DNA of 64,000 bases, from assembly GCF_015277815.1 (NCBI RefSeq), contig NZ_CP063813.1:372001-436000 (forward strand), written 5' to 3'. The DNA comes from Microbacterium atlanticum (lineage in GTDB: Bacteria; Actinomycetota; Actinomycetes; Actinomycetales; Microbacteriaceae). Shown piece by piece: positions 34,555 to 44,364 of this stretch. A program made the position numbers and the translations under genes. Positions within the stretch are counted from its first letter, which is position 1. Each line of letters opens with the position of its first letter. The notes under the pieces were generated by a model. The model saw only the letters and a list, made by a program, of their open reading frames with translations, searched no databases and had not been told where the DNA came from.

Positions 34555-36051
34555 ATGGCGCGTACCCGAAAGCAGTCAGCCAGCGAGGTCGATGGCGTCG
34601 TCTACCGCCGTGCCCGCACGTGGGAGATCGCCTTCTCCCAGCTCAACAACGGCTCGGCGATGATCTTCTACGTCCTGGTCGGGCTCATGAGCTACCTCCA
34701 GAACGCGGGCTATGGCATCGCGGTCGCGGTTGCGGGGATCATCCTCACAGTGACTCGCGTCTTCGATGGGGTGATCGACCCGCTGATCGCCTTCGTCATC
34801 GAGAGGGTCACGTTCCCCTTCGGCAAGCTGCGGTTCTTCATGCTCGCCGGCTGGGCGATCCGTTCGCTGGCGATCCTTCTGCTCTTCGTCTGGGGATCCG
34901 ACACTGGGCTTGGCGCGGTCTTCTTCATCGCGATCTACCTGGTGTACATCGTCGGCTCGTCGATGAACGACATCGCGGGCCAGATGTCGGGGCCCGTACT
35001 GACGAACGACCCCCGTCAGCGCCCGACCGTGCAGGTGTGGGCGACCGTCTACGCCTACCTCATCCCCGCAGCGTTCACGATCATCTCCACGGTGGTCTTC
35101 CTGCCGCGCCACGGCAACGAGTTCACCGTCGCGATGCTCAGCGAGACGGCCATCACCTACGTCGTCTGCTCCTTCTTCTTCCAGATCCTCGCGTGCGTCG
35201 GCGTCGCCCGCGTCGACAAGCCCGAGAGCTTCGAGCACCTTTCCGTCACTAAGGCGGACGCGAAAGTGTCCATCCGCGACATGTGGAATGTGCTCGCCCA
35301 CAACGGATCGTTCGTGCGCTACCTCATCAGTGGCGCCTCGGACAAGCTCGCTCAGGTGGTCAAGTCGCAGGCGGTGATCGGCACCCTCATGTGGGGCATC
35401 CTTCTCGGCAACATGCAGCTCGGCACGATTCTCAGCCTGGTCGCGATCTTGCCCGGCATCATCTTCGCCATCTTCGGCGCGCGCTACAACGGCAAGCACG
35501 GCTCCAAGGCGGCCACCGTCACCTGGACGTGGATCTGCCTCATCCTGGCCGCCGTACTCCTCGCCTTCTGCCTGGTCATCGACCCCCGCTCCATCCTCGG
35601 CAGCCTGCCGCTCACGATCGTGTTCTTCCTCGTGTACCTCCTCCTCAACGGCGCCTCGATGGTCGTCACGGTGGCCCAGGGGGCGATGCGCGCGGATGTC
35701 ATCGACTACGAGCTGGAGCGCTCCGGGAAGTATCTGCCGGCGACGGTGACGGCGGTGTACAACATCTTCGATCAGATCATCTCGTCGCTGGGATCGACCC
35801 TCGCGCTCGGCGCGGTCGCGCTGATCGGGTTCACGACGGTCATGCCCCAGCCCACCGACAGCCCTAACCAGGCGATCCTCCTGATGACGATGGCGCTGTT
35901 CTTCGGGCTTCCCATCCTGGGCTGGATCTGCACCCTCATCGCGATGCGGGGCTACAAGCTCGACCGCGTCGAGATGATCCAGGTCCAGAAGCGGATCGCC
36001 GCCCGCAAGGCTGCTCTCATCGCGGAGGAGCCGGCAGGGTCGCTCGCCTGA
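34555..36051 (+). CDS. GPH-family sugar:cation symporter
   Basis: This 498-residue membrane protein of the glycoside-pentoside-hexuronide family has about 12 helices, with the family pattern TWEIAFSQLNNGSAMIFY, the DGVIDPLIAFVIER region after helix 2, and GAMRADVIDYELERSGKYLPATVTAVYNI in the second half. It probably imports a glycoside or hexuronide with Na+ or H+. I start at ATG 34555, placed after AAGGAG; longer frames from 34468 lack an RBS. It ends the operon, and a hexuronide cargo would link it to the uronate operon across the AraC gene. Confidence 0.87.
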   Translation: MARTRKQSASEVDGVVYRRARTWEIAFSQLNNGSAMIFYVLVGLMSYLQNAGYGIAVAVAGIILTVTRVFDGVIDPLIAFVIERVTFPFGKLRFFMLAGWAIRSLAILLLFVWGSDTGLGAVFFIAIYLVYIVGSSMNDIAGQMSGPVLTNDPRQRPTVQVWATVYAYLIPAAFTIISTVVFLPRHGNEFTVAMLSETAITYVVCSFFFQILACVGVARVDKPESFEHLSVTKADAKVSIRDMWNVLAHNGSFVRYLISGASDKLAQVVKSQAVIGTLMWGILLGNMQLGTILSLVAILPGIIFAIFGARYNGKHGSKAATVTWTWICLILAAVLLAFCLVIDPRSILGSLPLTIVFFLVYLLLNGASMVVTVAQGAMRADVIDYELERSGKYLPATVTAVYNIFDQIISSLGSTLALGAVALIGFTTVMPQPTDSPNQAILLMTMALFFGLPILGWICTLIAMRGYKLDRVEMIQVQKRIAARKAALIAEEPAGSLA

Positions 36052-36060
36052 GACGACGCG

Positions 36061-36103
36061 CCCCGCGGTCGCGCGGCCCCAGACGGGGCTGCCGGTCGCG
36101 GGG
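36061..36103. terminator. Imperfect GC-rich hairpin between convergent genes
   Basis: CCCCGCG (36061-36067) pairs with CGCGGGG (36097-36103), and an inner GCCCC/GGGGC stem (36076-36080 with 36085-36089) stacks within. It sits between the GPH symporter and the convergent AraC gene. Confidence 0.5.
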
Positions 36104-36108
36104 CTCTC

Positions 36109-37326
36109 TCAGCGGGAGTGCAGCTCCCGGTAGGCACTCGGTGTCATCCCGTACTCAGCGCGAAACACCTTGACGAAGTAGTTCGCGTCTTCGTACCCGA
36201 CGAAGACGGCGATATCCCGCACGCTCTGCGTGGTGGTCGCGAGAAGGCGGGCCGCGCGCTCCGCTCGCCGACGGGCGACGTAGCCGACGACAGTCGTACC
36301 CGTCGCATCCTTGAACCGGCGAGCCAGTGTCGACGTCGAGACGCCGAGTCGCTCAGCCAGCTCCACGGTCGAGACGTGGTGGCTCAAGTGAAGGTCGATC
36401 TCGTCGGTCACCCGACGCACGAGCGGGGGATAGCTGCGCTGACGGTGGCGCCGCACGCCCTGGCAGAAGTCCGTGACCATCTGCGCCGTGAAGCCGAAGG
36501 TCCGGCGAGGATCGGACGTGTGGCCGATGCGATGCAGCCGCTGGGCGTATTCCTGCGAGATCGCGTCGATCGTCACAGCCGGCAGGCCTCCGCGCTGCGC
36601 CGCGACGCGTGCCATGATGCGCAGGATGGTAGCGCCGAGGAACGGCGTGTTGAGGTAGCCGCTGATCCGCGGCATCCCGGACAGCTTCTGCAGGGCCGCC
36701 AGCGCGTCCTCGGCAGAGCCATCGGCGACCGCGTCCATGAACTCCTGCTCCCGCTGGTAGCGCTCCTCCACCACCGCGAACGACGCGGACTGCGGAGCGT
36801 CACCCAGCCCCGGCGTGATCGTCCCCGCTTCCGCCTTGACGTGCTGCAGACTCCCCAGCGTGTCCTCGGCGCCGGCGGCACGCAGCAGCGCTGCAGCGCT
36901 GCGGTACACGTACTCGGCGTCGAGGATCGGGTAACGCGTTCGATAGAGCTTGTACAGCGAGAGGTGCGCGGTGGGAATGGCGAGCCGGCTCATGAGCTCC
37001 TCCGCAGTCCCTGGGTACAGAGGCTCGTGTGTATAGGGGCCGATGAGGAGAAGGCGATCGTTCCAGCGCGCGACGGACACCGCCATGCCGAGCGGCTCCT
37101 CGATCTCGTGAACGACCTGAGGGGGCATTCCATCGACGAACGACCGCAGTGCGGCGACGGTGAAGGCCGGCTGCAGCTGGGGGTTCAGGCAGTGATCGCG
37201 TTCGAAGGTCGTCAGGGCTGAGTCGATGTCGCTGGTGAGCACCAGGGGGCAGCTGAGCACCTCCGCGAGCACCGCGATGACCGGCTCGAGGCTCGCGTCG
37301 CGCTCGGCAGGTGAGTCCGTTGCCAC
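36109..37326 (-). CDS. AraC-family regulator, divergent from the uronate operon
   Basis: This 405-residue regulator has a long N-terminal sensor region (about 290 residues) without a cupin signature, and a C-terminal AraC DNA-binding domain with two helix-turn-helices (STVELAERLGVSTSTLARRFKDATG and VRDIAVFVGYEDANYFVKVFRAEYGMTPSAYR). The GTG start at 37326 follows AGGAG. It is divergent from GH2-uxaC-uxuB-manD and is therefore the likely activator of glucuronide use. The N-terminal half, with VYRSAAALLRAAG and repeated helices, resembles the YsiF/PocR-like sensors of Firmicute AraC proteins only loosely, so its ligand is open. Confidence 0.87.
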   Translation of the reverse strand: MATDSPAERDASLEPVIAVLAEVLSCPLVLTSDIDSALTTFERDHCLNPQLQPAFTVAALRSFVDGMPPQVVHEIEEPLGMAVSVARWNDRLLLIGPYTHEPLYPGTAEELMSRLAIPTAHLSLYKLYRTRYPILDAEYVYRSAAALLRAAGAEDTLGSLQHVKAEAGTITPGLGDAPQSASFAVVEERYQREQEFMDAVADGSAEDALAALQKLSGMPRISGYLNTPFLGATILRIMARVAAQRGGLPAVTIDAISQEYAQRLHRIGHTSDPRRTFGFTAQMVTDFCQGVRRHRQRSYPPLVRRVTDEIDLHLSHHVSTVELAERLGVSTSTLARRFKDATGTTVVGYVARRRAERAARLLATTTQSVRDIAVFVGYEDANYFVKVFRAEYGMTPSAYRELHSR

Positions 37327-37462
37327 TCCGTGCTCCTCTTCTCAGCGATTGGTGCGAGATCCGTGCTGCTGCTGCGTGACCAGTTCTATCATTCACGCCC
37401 CGTGGGTTCCTACGTTGGGATAGCCCGGTATGTGCCGGTGCTGTGCGCCGAAGGAGACCACA

Positions 37463-39703
37463 ATGACGCAGCCTCCCCCCGACCTCGCCCGCCGGGTGAC
37501 CCCGATCCTCGACGACTGGGCGTTCGCGCCACTCGAACTGGCGGTGGACTCGAGCTGGGACGACGTGGTCGAGGCGGGAGAGCCTGTCACCCTGCCGCAC
37601 ACGTGGAACGCGGCAGATGGTCAGGCGGGCGGCGGATACCGGCGTGGGCGCTCGACGTATGCGCGGCGTGTGTCGGCGGTTACTGACGCCGCGGAGACGT
37701 GGGTGGAGTTTGCCGGCGTGAACTCCTCCGCCGAGGTGTATGTCGGTGGCCAGCTGCTCGCCCGGCACGACGGCGGGTACTCGACGTTCCGCGTGGACCT
37801 CACGGCCGTTCTTGCCGACGGCCCCGCGACCCTCCTCGTCATCGTCGACAACTCCGCGAACGAGACGGTATACCCGCAGCAGGCCGATTTCACTTTCTAC
37901 GGGGGCATCTACCGCGACGTTCGGCTGCTGGGTGTGGGCACCGTCCACTTCGCTCTCGGTGAGGCCGGCGGCCCGGGTCTCACCGTGGTGCCCACTCTCG
38001 ACGGCGATCACGCCGACGTAGCGCTCAGCGCGCGCGTGGATGGCGGGGCTGCGGCATCCGTGCGCTTCCACATAGACCGCGAGACGGCGCAGACCGTCCC
38101 CGTCGCAGCCGGCGAGGCGATCGCCACCCTCCGGATCGAGCGGGTGCGCCGGTGGCACGGCCTGCGTGACCCCCACCTCTACACGGCACGTGCCGAACTC
38201 CTCGTGGAAGGCGAAGTGGTCGACGAAGTCGAGCTGCGATTCGGATGCCGCGAGTTCGCGGTCGACCCGCAGCGCGGCTTCCTGCTCAACGGCGAGGAGT
38301 ATCCGCTGCGTGGAGTCTCGCGCCACCAGGACCACGAAGGGGTCGGCAATGCCATCACCGAGGAGATGAAGCTGACCGACCTGGCCCTGATCCGCGAGCT
38401 CGGTGCCACGACCGTGCGCCTCGCTCACTACCAGCACGACCAGCGCTTCTACGAGCTGTGCGATGAGGCCGGACTGGTGGTGTGGGCCGAGATCCCCCAG
38501 ATCACCGTCTTCCTTCCCGGTGCGACGGACAACGCGCGCGACCAGCTCACCGAGCTGATCGTCCAGAACCGTCACCACGCGAGCATCGTCTGCTGGGGAC
38601 TGTCGAACGAGATCACGCTGGCGGGCGCCGGCGAAGACGTCGTGGCGGCGCACCGCGAACTGAACGAGCTCGCACATCGCCTCGATCCGACCCGGCTCAC
38701 GGCCATGGCGAACCTGTTCCTGCTCGAGACCGATCACCCGCTGGTCACCGTGCCCGACGTGATGTCGTACAACCTCTACTTCGGGTGGTATGTGGGGGAG
38801 GCGGCCGACAACGACACGTGGCTCGATGACTTCCACGCCGCCTACCCCGGCATCGCGATCGGCCTCTCGGAGTACGGCGCCGACGCCAATCCGCAGTATC
38901 AGTCGGCGGAGCCGGCGAAGGGCGATTACACCGAGTCGTACCAGGCGCTGTACCACGAGCACCTCGTCGAGATGATCGAGGAGCGCCCCTGGCTCTGGGC
39001 CACGCACGTGTGGAACCTCGCCGACTTCGGCTCGGCCGGGCGTGACGAGGGCGGGGTGGCCGGCCGCAACCAGAAGGGGCTCGTCTCCTTCGACCGCACC
39101 CTCAGGAAGGACGCCTTCTACGTCTACAAGGCGGCGTGGTCGACTGAGCCTTTCGTGCACGTCGCGGGTCGGCGCAGGGCCGATCGTGCGGAGGAAGTCA
39201 CCGAGGTCGTCGTGTACTCGAACCAGCCCCGTGTCACGCTCCTGGTCGACGGCATGGAGGCGGGGACGACCGAGGGACGTCGTGCGTTCCGGTTCGACGT
39301 CCCGATCTCGGGACAGCACCAGATCACCGCGCGGGCGGGCGAGCTGGTCGACACGATCTTCCTTCGCAAGGTCGACGAGGTGACCGCAGCGGCGGTGCGG
39401 CCGACGACGACGATCGCGAACTGGTTCGAAGACGCAGAGCTTCCCAGCCCGACGGGATTCTTCTCCATCCGCGACACTCTCGCCGACATCAAGCAGTCGG
39501 AGGATGGGGCGCGCGTGATCGCCTCGGTCATGGAGGCCATGGCGACCAGCCGCGGTGAAGTCGGCCGCGGGGTGGAGATCCCGCCGGCGATGCTCAAGAT
39601 CATCGATCGGATGAGCGTCGAGAAGCTGCTCCAGCAGGCCGGCGAGGTGCCGATCGAGCAGGTGGCGGCGCTCAATGCTCAGCTGAACCTCATCGCCAAG
39701 TGA
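37463..39703 (+). CDS. Glycoside hydrolase family 2 enzyme (beta-glucuronidase or beta-galactosidase)
   Basis: This 746-residue retaining exo-glycosidase has the GH2 order: jelly-roll sugar-binding domain (FYGGIYRDVRLL), Ig-like sandwich, TIM barrel. The acid/base is Glu383 in CWGLSNEI, the nucleophile Glu470 in GLSEYGAD. N-Q-K at 536-538 matches the N-x-K motif needed for uronate binding in beta-glucuronidases, but similar GH2 beta-galactosidases also carry it. Its first place in a hexuronate operon favours glucuronidase or galacturonidase activity (inference). A C-terminal extension of about 100 residues, rich in DTLADIKQSEDGARVIASV, is reminiscent of an added helical domain. The ATG at 37463 follows AAGGAG. 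Confidence 0.88.
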   Translation: MTQPPPDLARRVTPILDDWAFAPLELAVDSSWDDVVEAGEPVTLPHTWNAADGQAGGGYRRGRSTYARRVSAVTDAAETWVEFAGVNSSAEVYVGGQLLARHDGGYSTFRVDLTAVLADGPATLLVIVDNSANETVYPQQADFTFYGGIYRDVRLLGVGTVHFALGEAGGPGLTVVPTLDGDHADVALSARVDGGAAASVRFHIDRETAQTVPVAAGEAIATLRIERVRRWHGLRDPHLYTARAELLVEGEVVDEVELRFGCREFAVDPQRGFLLNGEEYPLRGVSRHQDHEGVGNAITEEMKLTDLALIRELGATTVRLAHYQHDQRFYELCDEAGLVVWAEIPQITVFLPGATDNARDQLTELIVQNRHHASIVCWGLSNEITLAGAGEDVVAAHRELNELAHRLDPTRLTAMANLFLLETDHPLVTVPDVMSYNLYFGWYVGEAADNDTWLDDFHAAYPGIAIGLSEYGADANPQYQSAEPAKGDYTESYQALYHEHLVEMIEERPWLWATHVWNLADFGSAGRDEGGVAGRNQKGLVSFDRTLRKDAFYVYKAAWSTEPFVHVAGRRRADRAEEVTEVVVYSNQPRVTLLVDGMEAGTTEGRRAFRFDVPISGQHQITARAGELVDTIFLRKVDEVTAAAVRPTTTIANWFEDAELPSPTGFFSIRDTLADIKQSEDGARVIASVMEAMATSRGEVGRGVEIPPAMLKIIDRMSVEKLLQQAGEVPIEQVAALNAQLNLIAK

Positions 39704-41106
39704 GCGCCGCGATGACAGCCGGTGGGCGCTATCGCCTCTTCCCCGCAGAGCAGCGCCTGCGCGAGCTCGCGGCGGATCTCCACGACGAGGTCGCGACCGC
39801 TCCGATCATCTCGCCGCATGGACACGTCGATCCGCGTCTCCTGGCGGACGATGTGCCGTTCTCCGATCCGGCCGACCTGCTCATCACGCACGATCACTAC
39901 GTCACGCGGCTGCTCCACGCGGCGGGTGTGTCCCTCCCCGAACTCGGGCTGGACGCGGCGCACCCGGTCGATCCGCGCCAGCCCTGGCGCATCCTGGCAG
40001 CGCACTGGCACCGGTTCGCCGGCACTGCGAGCGGCTTCTGGATCGCCGACGAGCTCGCGTCGCTCTTCGGCGTGACCGACGAGCTGGGGCCCGAGAACGC
40101 GGACGCCGTCTACGACCGAGTCGCGGCGGCCCTCCGCACCGACGGGTTGCGCCCGCGCGCGCTGTTCGAGCGATTCCGAATCGAGCTTCTCGCCACCACC
40201 GACGACCCGCTCGACGACCTCTCCGTCCATCAGCGGCTCGCCGACGACCCTGCATTCCGCGGGCGGGTCGTGCCGACGTTCCGGCCCGACGCCTACCTCG
40301 ACCCCGAAGCATCCGGATTCTCCGACCGAGTCCACAGACTCCTCGGTGCGACCGGACGCCCCGCCACGTTCGACGGATACCTCGGCGCGATCGAAGACCG
40401 GCGCTCCCACTTCATCGCGCACGGCGCGGTGTCGGCCGACCACGGCGTGCTGGAGCCGCTCACCCTCGACCTCGATCCCGGGGCGGCGCAGCGGCTGTTC
40501 GCTGACGCCCTGGAAGGACGGATGGATGCCGCGGATGCGCGCGTCTTCCGCGGTCACATGCTCTTCCAGATGGCGCGCATGAGCACGCAGGACGGGCTGG
40601 TCATGACCGTCCACCCCGGGGTGCGTCGCAATCATCACCGGCCCACGCTCGACAGGTTCGGGCCTGACACCGGGCACGACATCCCGGTGCGCACTGAGTA
40701 CACCGAGAACCTGCGTCCTCTCCTCGAGGCCTTTGGCACGGTGCCTGGCTTCCACCTCGTGCTGTTCGCGGTCGATGAGACTGTCTTCTCTCGAGAGATC
40801 GCTCCTCTCGCCGGCTTCTATCCCAGCGTCTACATCGGCGCCCCCTGGTGGTTCCTCGACGCCCCCGACGCGATGCGCCGCTGGCGCGCCGCCGTGACGG
40901 AGACGGCGGGTTTCTACCGGTCGAGCGGGTTCATCGACGACACCCGCGCGTTCCTGTCGATCCCCGCCCGACATGACACCTCGCGCCGGGTCGATGCCGG
41001 CGTTCTCGCACGACTGGTCGACGAGGGCCGCGTGAGCATGCCCACCGCGCGGCGAATCATGCGCGACCTGGTCGAGACCATTCCGCGCGAGGTGTTCAAG
41101 CTGTGA
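39700..41106 (+). CDS. uxaC: Glucuronate (uronate) isomerase
   Basis: This 468-residue amidohydrolase-fold enzyme interconverts D-glucuronate and D-fructuronate (or galacturonate and tagaturonate). The metal-binding start ISPHGHVDPRLL (His40, His42) and the long helical tail typical of UxaC (FGTVPGFHLVLFAVDETVFSREIAPLAG, RHDTSRRVDAGVLARLVDEGR) are present. The GTG start at 39700 overlaps the GH2 stop. It catalyses the first intracellular step on the released uronate. Confidence 0.94.
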   Translation: MSAAMTAGGRYRLFPAEQRLRELAADLHDEVATAPIISPHGHVDPRLLADDVPFSDPADLLITHDHYVTRLLHAAGVSLPELGLDAAHPVDPRQPWRILAAHWHRFAGTASGFWIADELASLFGVTDELGPENADAVYDRVAAALRTDGLRPRALFERFRIELLATTDDPLDDLSVHQRLADDPAFRGRVVPTFRPDAYLDPEASGFSDRVHRLLGATGRPATFDGYLGAIEDRRSHFIAHGAVSADHGVLEPLTLDLDPGAAQRLFADALEGRMDAADARVFRGHMLFQMARMSTQDGLVMTVHPGVRRNHHRPTLDRFGPDTGHDIPVRTEYTENLRPLLEAFGTVPGFHLVLFAVDETVFSREIAPLAGFYPSVYIGAPWWFLDAPDAMRRWRAAVTETAGFYRSSGFIDDTRAFLSIPARHDTSRRVDAGVLARLVDEGRVSMPTARRIMRDLVETIPREVFKL

Positions 41107-42560
41107 GCCCGACCGCTGCACGCCGCGCCGGTGCCGTCGGCGTCCTTCTCGATCGACGGGCGGCAGGGGCGGTCGCCCCGCCCGAACGCATGGTCCACCT
41201 CGGGCTGGGCGCGTTCCACCGTGCCCACCAGGCCTGGTATACCGCGCACGCCACCGACGCAGAGCAGTGGGGGATCGTCGCGTTCACGGGACGCAGCCGC
41301 GATCTCGTCGACCGGCTGGGGCCGCAGGGCGGCGTGTACACGCTTATCGAGCGCGGCGCCGACAATGACGCGTTCGAGATCATGCCGAGCATCGTCCGCG
41401 TCGAAGCGGGCGATGACGTGGACGCCTTCGTCGCCACGGTGGAGCAACCTGACATCGCCATCCTCACGCTCACGATCACCGAGGCCGGGTACCGCGTCGA
41501 TGAGCGCGGCAGCCTCGATCCGGCCGATCCGGCCGTGAGCGCCGACATCGCCCTACTGGCGACCGCCGTCAGCGGCTCGGGAAGTGATCGCGAGCCCTCC
41601 CACCCGATCACCGCACTCGGCCGGATTCTCCTGGCGCTGCATGCTCGCCGCCTCGCCGGTGGCGGCCCGATCGCTCTCGTCTCCTGTGACAACCTCCCCG
41701 ACAACGGTGGGTTGCTGCAGCGCGCGCTGCAAGACCTCGCCGCAGCGGTCTCGCCCGAGTTGGCTCACTGGATCGACCAATCGGTGTCGTTCGTGTCCAC
41801 ATCCGTCGACCGGATCACACCGGCGATCGACTCGGCCGCCGAGTCGGCAGCGGTCGCCGATGCGACGGGGTGGCTGGACGCGGCGCCTGTGGTCACCGAG
41901 CCGTTCTCGGACTGGGTGCTCTCCGGCGACTTCCCGGCCGGCCGCCCGGATTGGGAATCAGCGGGCGCCCGCTTCGTCGATGACCTCACCCCGTGGGAGA
42001 ACCGCAAGCTCTGGGCCCTCAATGGGGCGCACACCGTGCTCGCTGCGCTGGGTCAGGCACGCGGGCACACGATGGTGAGCACCGCGATCGACGACCTCGT
42101 GTGCCGCCAGGTTGTGCGGGCCGTGTGGGACGACGTCGCGCGGCAGCTGCCGATGCTCGACCTCGCGGCCTACCGCGTCGCGCTGGTCCAGCGGTTCCGC
42201 AACCGTCGTATCGAGCATCGCCTCGCGCAGATCGCGCTCGACTCGACCACCAAGATGCGGCTGCGCATCGTCCCGGTTGCGCTCGGCGAGCGGGCGGCAG
42301 GCCGGTCCGCGGAGGGGTGCGCGGCTGCGGTCGCCGCATGGATGGTCGGCGCGGGCGCAGGTGCGGTGGTGAGCCCTATCGCCGCAGCGGTCGGCGACCG
42401 AATCCTCCATCCAGAGGTCCAGCGCGAGCTCCTCGGTGCCCTCGATCCTCGACTGGCGTCCGACGAAGACTTCGCCGCCCGCGTTTCCGTGGCGGTCGAC
42501 CGGCTCGCGGCATCCGGAGTGTCCTTTTCACCGTCCACAGAAGGAGTCGAACACCCATGA
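41103..42560 (+). CDS. uxuB: Fructuronate reductase (mannitol dehydrogenase family)
   Basis: This 485-residue NAD-dependent polyol/uronate reductase has the N-terminal Rossmann pattern [17 protein letters not shown], the inter-domain [12 protein letters not shown], and [15 protein letters not shown]. The catalytic lysine and substrate region lie in [14 protein letters not shown]. It would reduce D-fructuronate to D-mannonate. The GTG start at 41103 overlaps the uxaC stop. Tagaturonate reductase is the alternative, but the mannonate dehydratase gene next to it favours the glucuronate branch. Confidence 0.92.
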   Translation: MSPTAARRAGAVGVLLDRRAAGAVAPPERMVHLGLGAFHRAHQAWYTAHATDAEQWGIVAFTGRSRDLVDRLGPQGGVYTLIERGADNDAFEIMPSIVRVEAGDDVDAFVATVEQPDIAILTLTITEAGYRVDERGSLDPADPAVSADIALLATAVSGSGSDREPSHPITALGRILLALHARRLAGGGPIALVSCDNLPDNGGLLQRALQDLAAAVSPELAHWIDQSVSFVSTSVDRITPAIDSAAESAAVADATGWLDAAPVVTEPFSDWVLSGDFPAGRPDWESAGARFVDDLTPWENRKLWALNGAHTVLAALGQARGHTMVSTAIDDLVCRQVVRAVWDDVARQLPMLDLAAYRVALVQRFRNRRIEHRLAQIALDSTTKMRLRIVPVALGERAAGRSAEGCAAAVAAWMVGAGAGAVVSPIAAAVGDRILHPEVQRELLGALDPRLASDEDFAARVSVAVDRLAASGVSFSPSTEGVEHP

Positions 42561-43795
42561 TCATCGACAAGGCCGAGGTGATCGTCACCAGCCCCGACCG
42601 CAACTTCGTCACGCTGAAGCTGACGACGGACGAGGGGCATACGGGTCTCGGCGACGCCACACTCAACGGGCGTGAACTCGCCGTTGTCGCGTACCTGACG
42701 GAGCACGTCGTCCCTTTGCTGATCGGGGCGGACGCGTCTCGAATCGAAGACACGTGGCAGTTCCTCTACCGGTCCGCGTATTGGCGCCGCGGGCCGGTCA
42801 CGATGGCGTCCATCGCCGCGGTCGACATGGCGTTGTGGGACATCAAGGGCAAGGCGGCCGGGATGCCGGTCTACCAACTGCTCGGCGGCGCCAGCCGAAC
42901 CGGGCTCATGGCCTACGGTCACGCGTCGGGCAAAGAGCTGCCGGAACTGTTCGACTCGATCCGCTCGCACCAGGAGCAGGGCTACAAGGCGATCCGCGTG
43001 CAGACCGGGGTGCCGACGCTCAAGGCGATCTACGGCATCGCCGCCCAGGGCGCCGACGTCGGCGACGCGACCGTGCGCTACGACCACGAGCCGGCCCGCC
43101 GCGGCGCGAAGCCGGTCGAGGAGGACTGGGACACCCGCGCCTACCTCAACCACCTGCCGGGGGTGTTCGAGGCGGTGCGCAACGAGTTCGGCCCCGACAT
43201 CCCGCTGCTCCACGACGGTCACCACCGCATGACGCCGATCCAGGCGGCCCGGCTCGGCAAGGACCTCGAGCCGTACGACCTGTTCTGGCTCGAGGACTGC
43301 ACCCCTGCCGAGAACCAGGAGGCGCTGCGGCTGGTCCGTCAGCACACCACGACCCCCCTGGCGATCGGCGAGATCTTCAACACGGTATGGGACTTCAAGG
43401 ACATCATCCGTGACCAGCTGATCGACTACGTCCGCGGCGCCGTGACCCACATGGGCGGCATCACGGCGCTCAAGAAGACGCTCGACTACGCGGCGATGTA
43501 CCAGATCAAGTCGGGCATGCACGGTCCGACCGACATCTCGCCGGTCGGGATGGCCGCGGCGATGCACCTGGGCCTGTCGATCCACAACTTCGGCATCCAG
43601 GAGTACATGAAGCACGGTGTGAAGACCGACCAGGTGTTCCAGCAGTCGTTCACCTGGACCGACGGCTACCTGCACCCCGGCGACAAGCCGGGCCTCGGCG
43701 TCGAGCTCGACGTCGACGAGGCAGGCAAGTACCCGTACGAGCAGGCGTACTTGCCGTACAACCGGCTCCTCGACGGCACTGTTCACGACTGGTGA
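42557..43795 (+). CDS. manD: D-mannonate dehydratase, enolase superfamily (ManD)
   Basis: This 412-residue Mg-dependent enzyme dehydrates D-mannonate to 2-keto-3-deoxy-D-gluconate. It is of the enolase-superfamily ManD type and not the UxuA TIM-barrel type. Diagnostic stretches are [64 protein letters not shown] and [19 protein letters not shown]. The ATG at 42557 overlaps the uxuB stop, and its own stop overlaps the kinase start, so five genes run as one coupled operon. No KDG kinase or KDPG aldolase gene follows here. Confidence 0.93.
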   Translation: MIIDKAEVIVTSPDRNFVTLKLTTDEGHTGLGDATLNGRELAVVAYLTEHVVPLLIGADASRIEDTWQFLYRSAYWRRGPVTMASIAAVDMALWDIKGKAAGMPVYQLLGGASRTGLMAYGHASGKELPELFDSIRSHQEQGYKAIRVQTGVPTLKAIYGIAAQGADVGDATVRYDHEPARRGAKPVEEDWDTRAYLNHLPGVFEAVRNEFGPDIPLLHDGHHRMTPIQAARLGKDLEPYDLFWLEDCTPAENQEALRLVRQHTTTPLAIGEIFNTVWDFKDIIRDQLIDYVRGAVTHMGGITALKKTLDYAAMYQIKSGMHGPTDISPVGMAAAMHLGLSIHNFGIQEYMKHGVKTDQVFQQSFTWTDGYLHPGDKPGLGVELDVDEAGKYPYEQAYLPYNRLLDGTVHDW

Positions 43796-44364
43796 GTTTC
43801 GACGCACAGCTGCCGGGCATCGTCGTCATGGGGGTGTCGGCGTCGGGCAAGACCTCGGTCGCCGCGGAGCTGGCTCGGCTCCTGCGGCGGTCGATGATCG
43901 ACGCAGACGACCTGCACCCGGCTGCGAGCGTAGCGAAGATGGCGGCGGGGCGGCCGCTCGACGACGCCGATCGGTGGCCGTGGCTGGATGCTGTGGCGGA
44001 TCGACTCGCTGCTCCCGAACGGCCGGTGGTCGCGTGCTCCGCGCTCAAGCGGTCGTACCGTGACCGGCTGCGTGTGGCCGCACCGAACCTGGTCTTCATC
44101 CACCTGACCGGCTCGCCCGATCTGCTCGCCGAGCGTGCCGGGGACCGCCGGGGCCACTTCATGCCGCCGTCCCTGTTGCGGTCCCAGTTCGATGCCCTCG
44201 AGATGCTCCAGCCCGATGAGATGGGCGTGGAGTTTGACGTCGCGGCATCCGTTGACGACATCGCTCACGACGCGCGTGACTGGGTGTCAGGATTCGTGTG
44301 GACCAGCGTGAACGGGGTGGTCTCGTCCGTCCCTCGGGAACAAGAGCGGGAACAACCGCAGTGA
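43792..44364 (+). CDS. Gluconokinase-like carbohydrate kinase with a tail encoded in repeat B
   Basis: This 190-residue P-loop kinase matches thermoresistant gluconokinase: Walker [10 protein letters not shown], the substrate motif [33 protein letters not shown] and [13 protein letters not shown]. The family usually ends near residue 165-175. Here the last nine codons (EQEREQPQ plus stop) come from the repeat that begins at 44336, so the natural 3' end seems to have been replaced at integration. It starts at GTG 43792, overlapping the manD stop. It may phosphorylate gluconate or, less certainly, a related aldonate from the pathway. Confidence 0.88.
   Translation: MSFDAQLPGIVVMGVSASGKTSVAAELARLLRRSMIDADDLHPAASVAKMAAGRPLDDADRWPWLDAVADRLAAPERPVVACSALKRSYRDRLRVAAPNLVFIHLTGSPDLLAERAGDRRGHFMPPSLLRSQFDALEMLQPDEMGVEFDVAASVDDIAHDARDWVSGFVWTSVNGVVSSVPREQEREQPQ

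Noticed and set aside
4572..44364. A gellan or xanthan degradation locus (Rha, Glc and GlcA units)
   Set aside because: No polysaccharide lyase or GH88/GH105 unsaturated uronyl hydrolase is present, and these are required in the known pathways.
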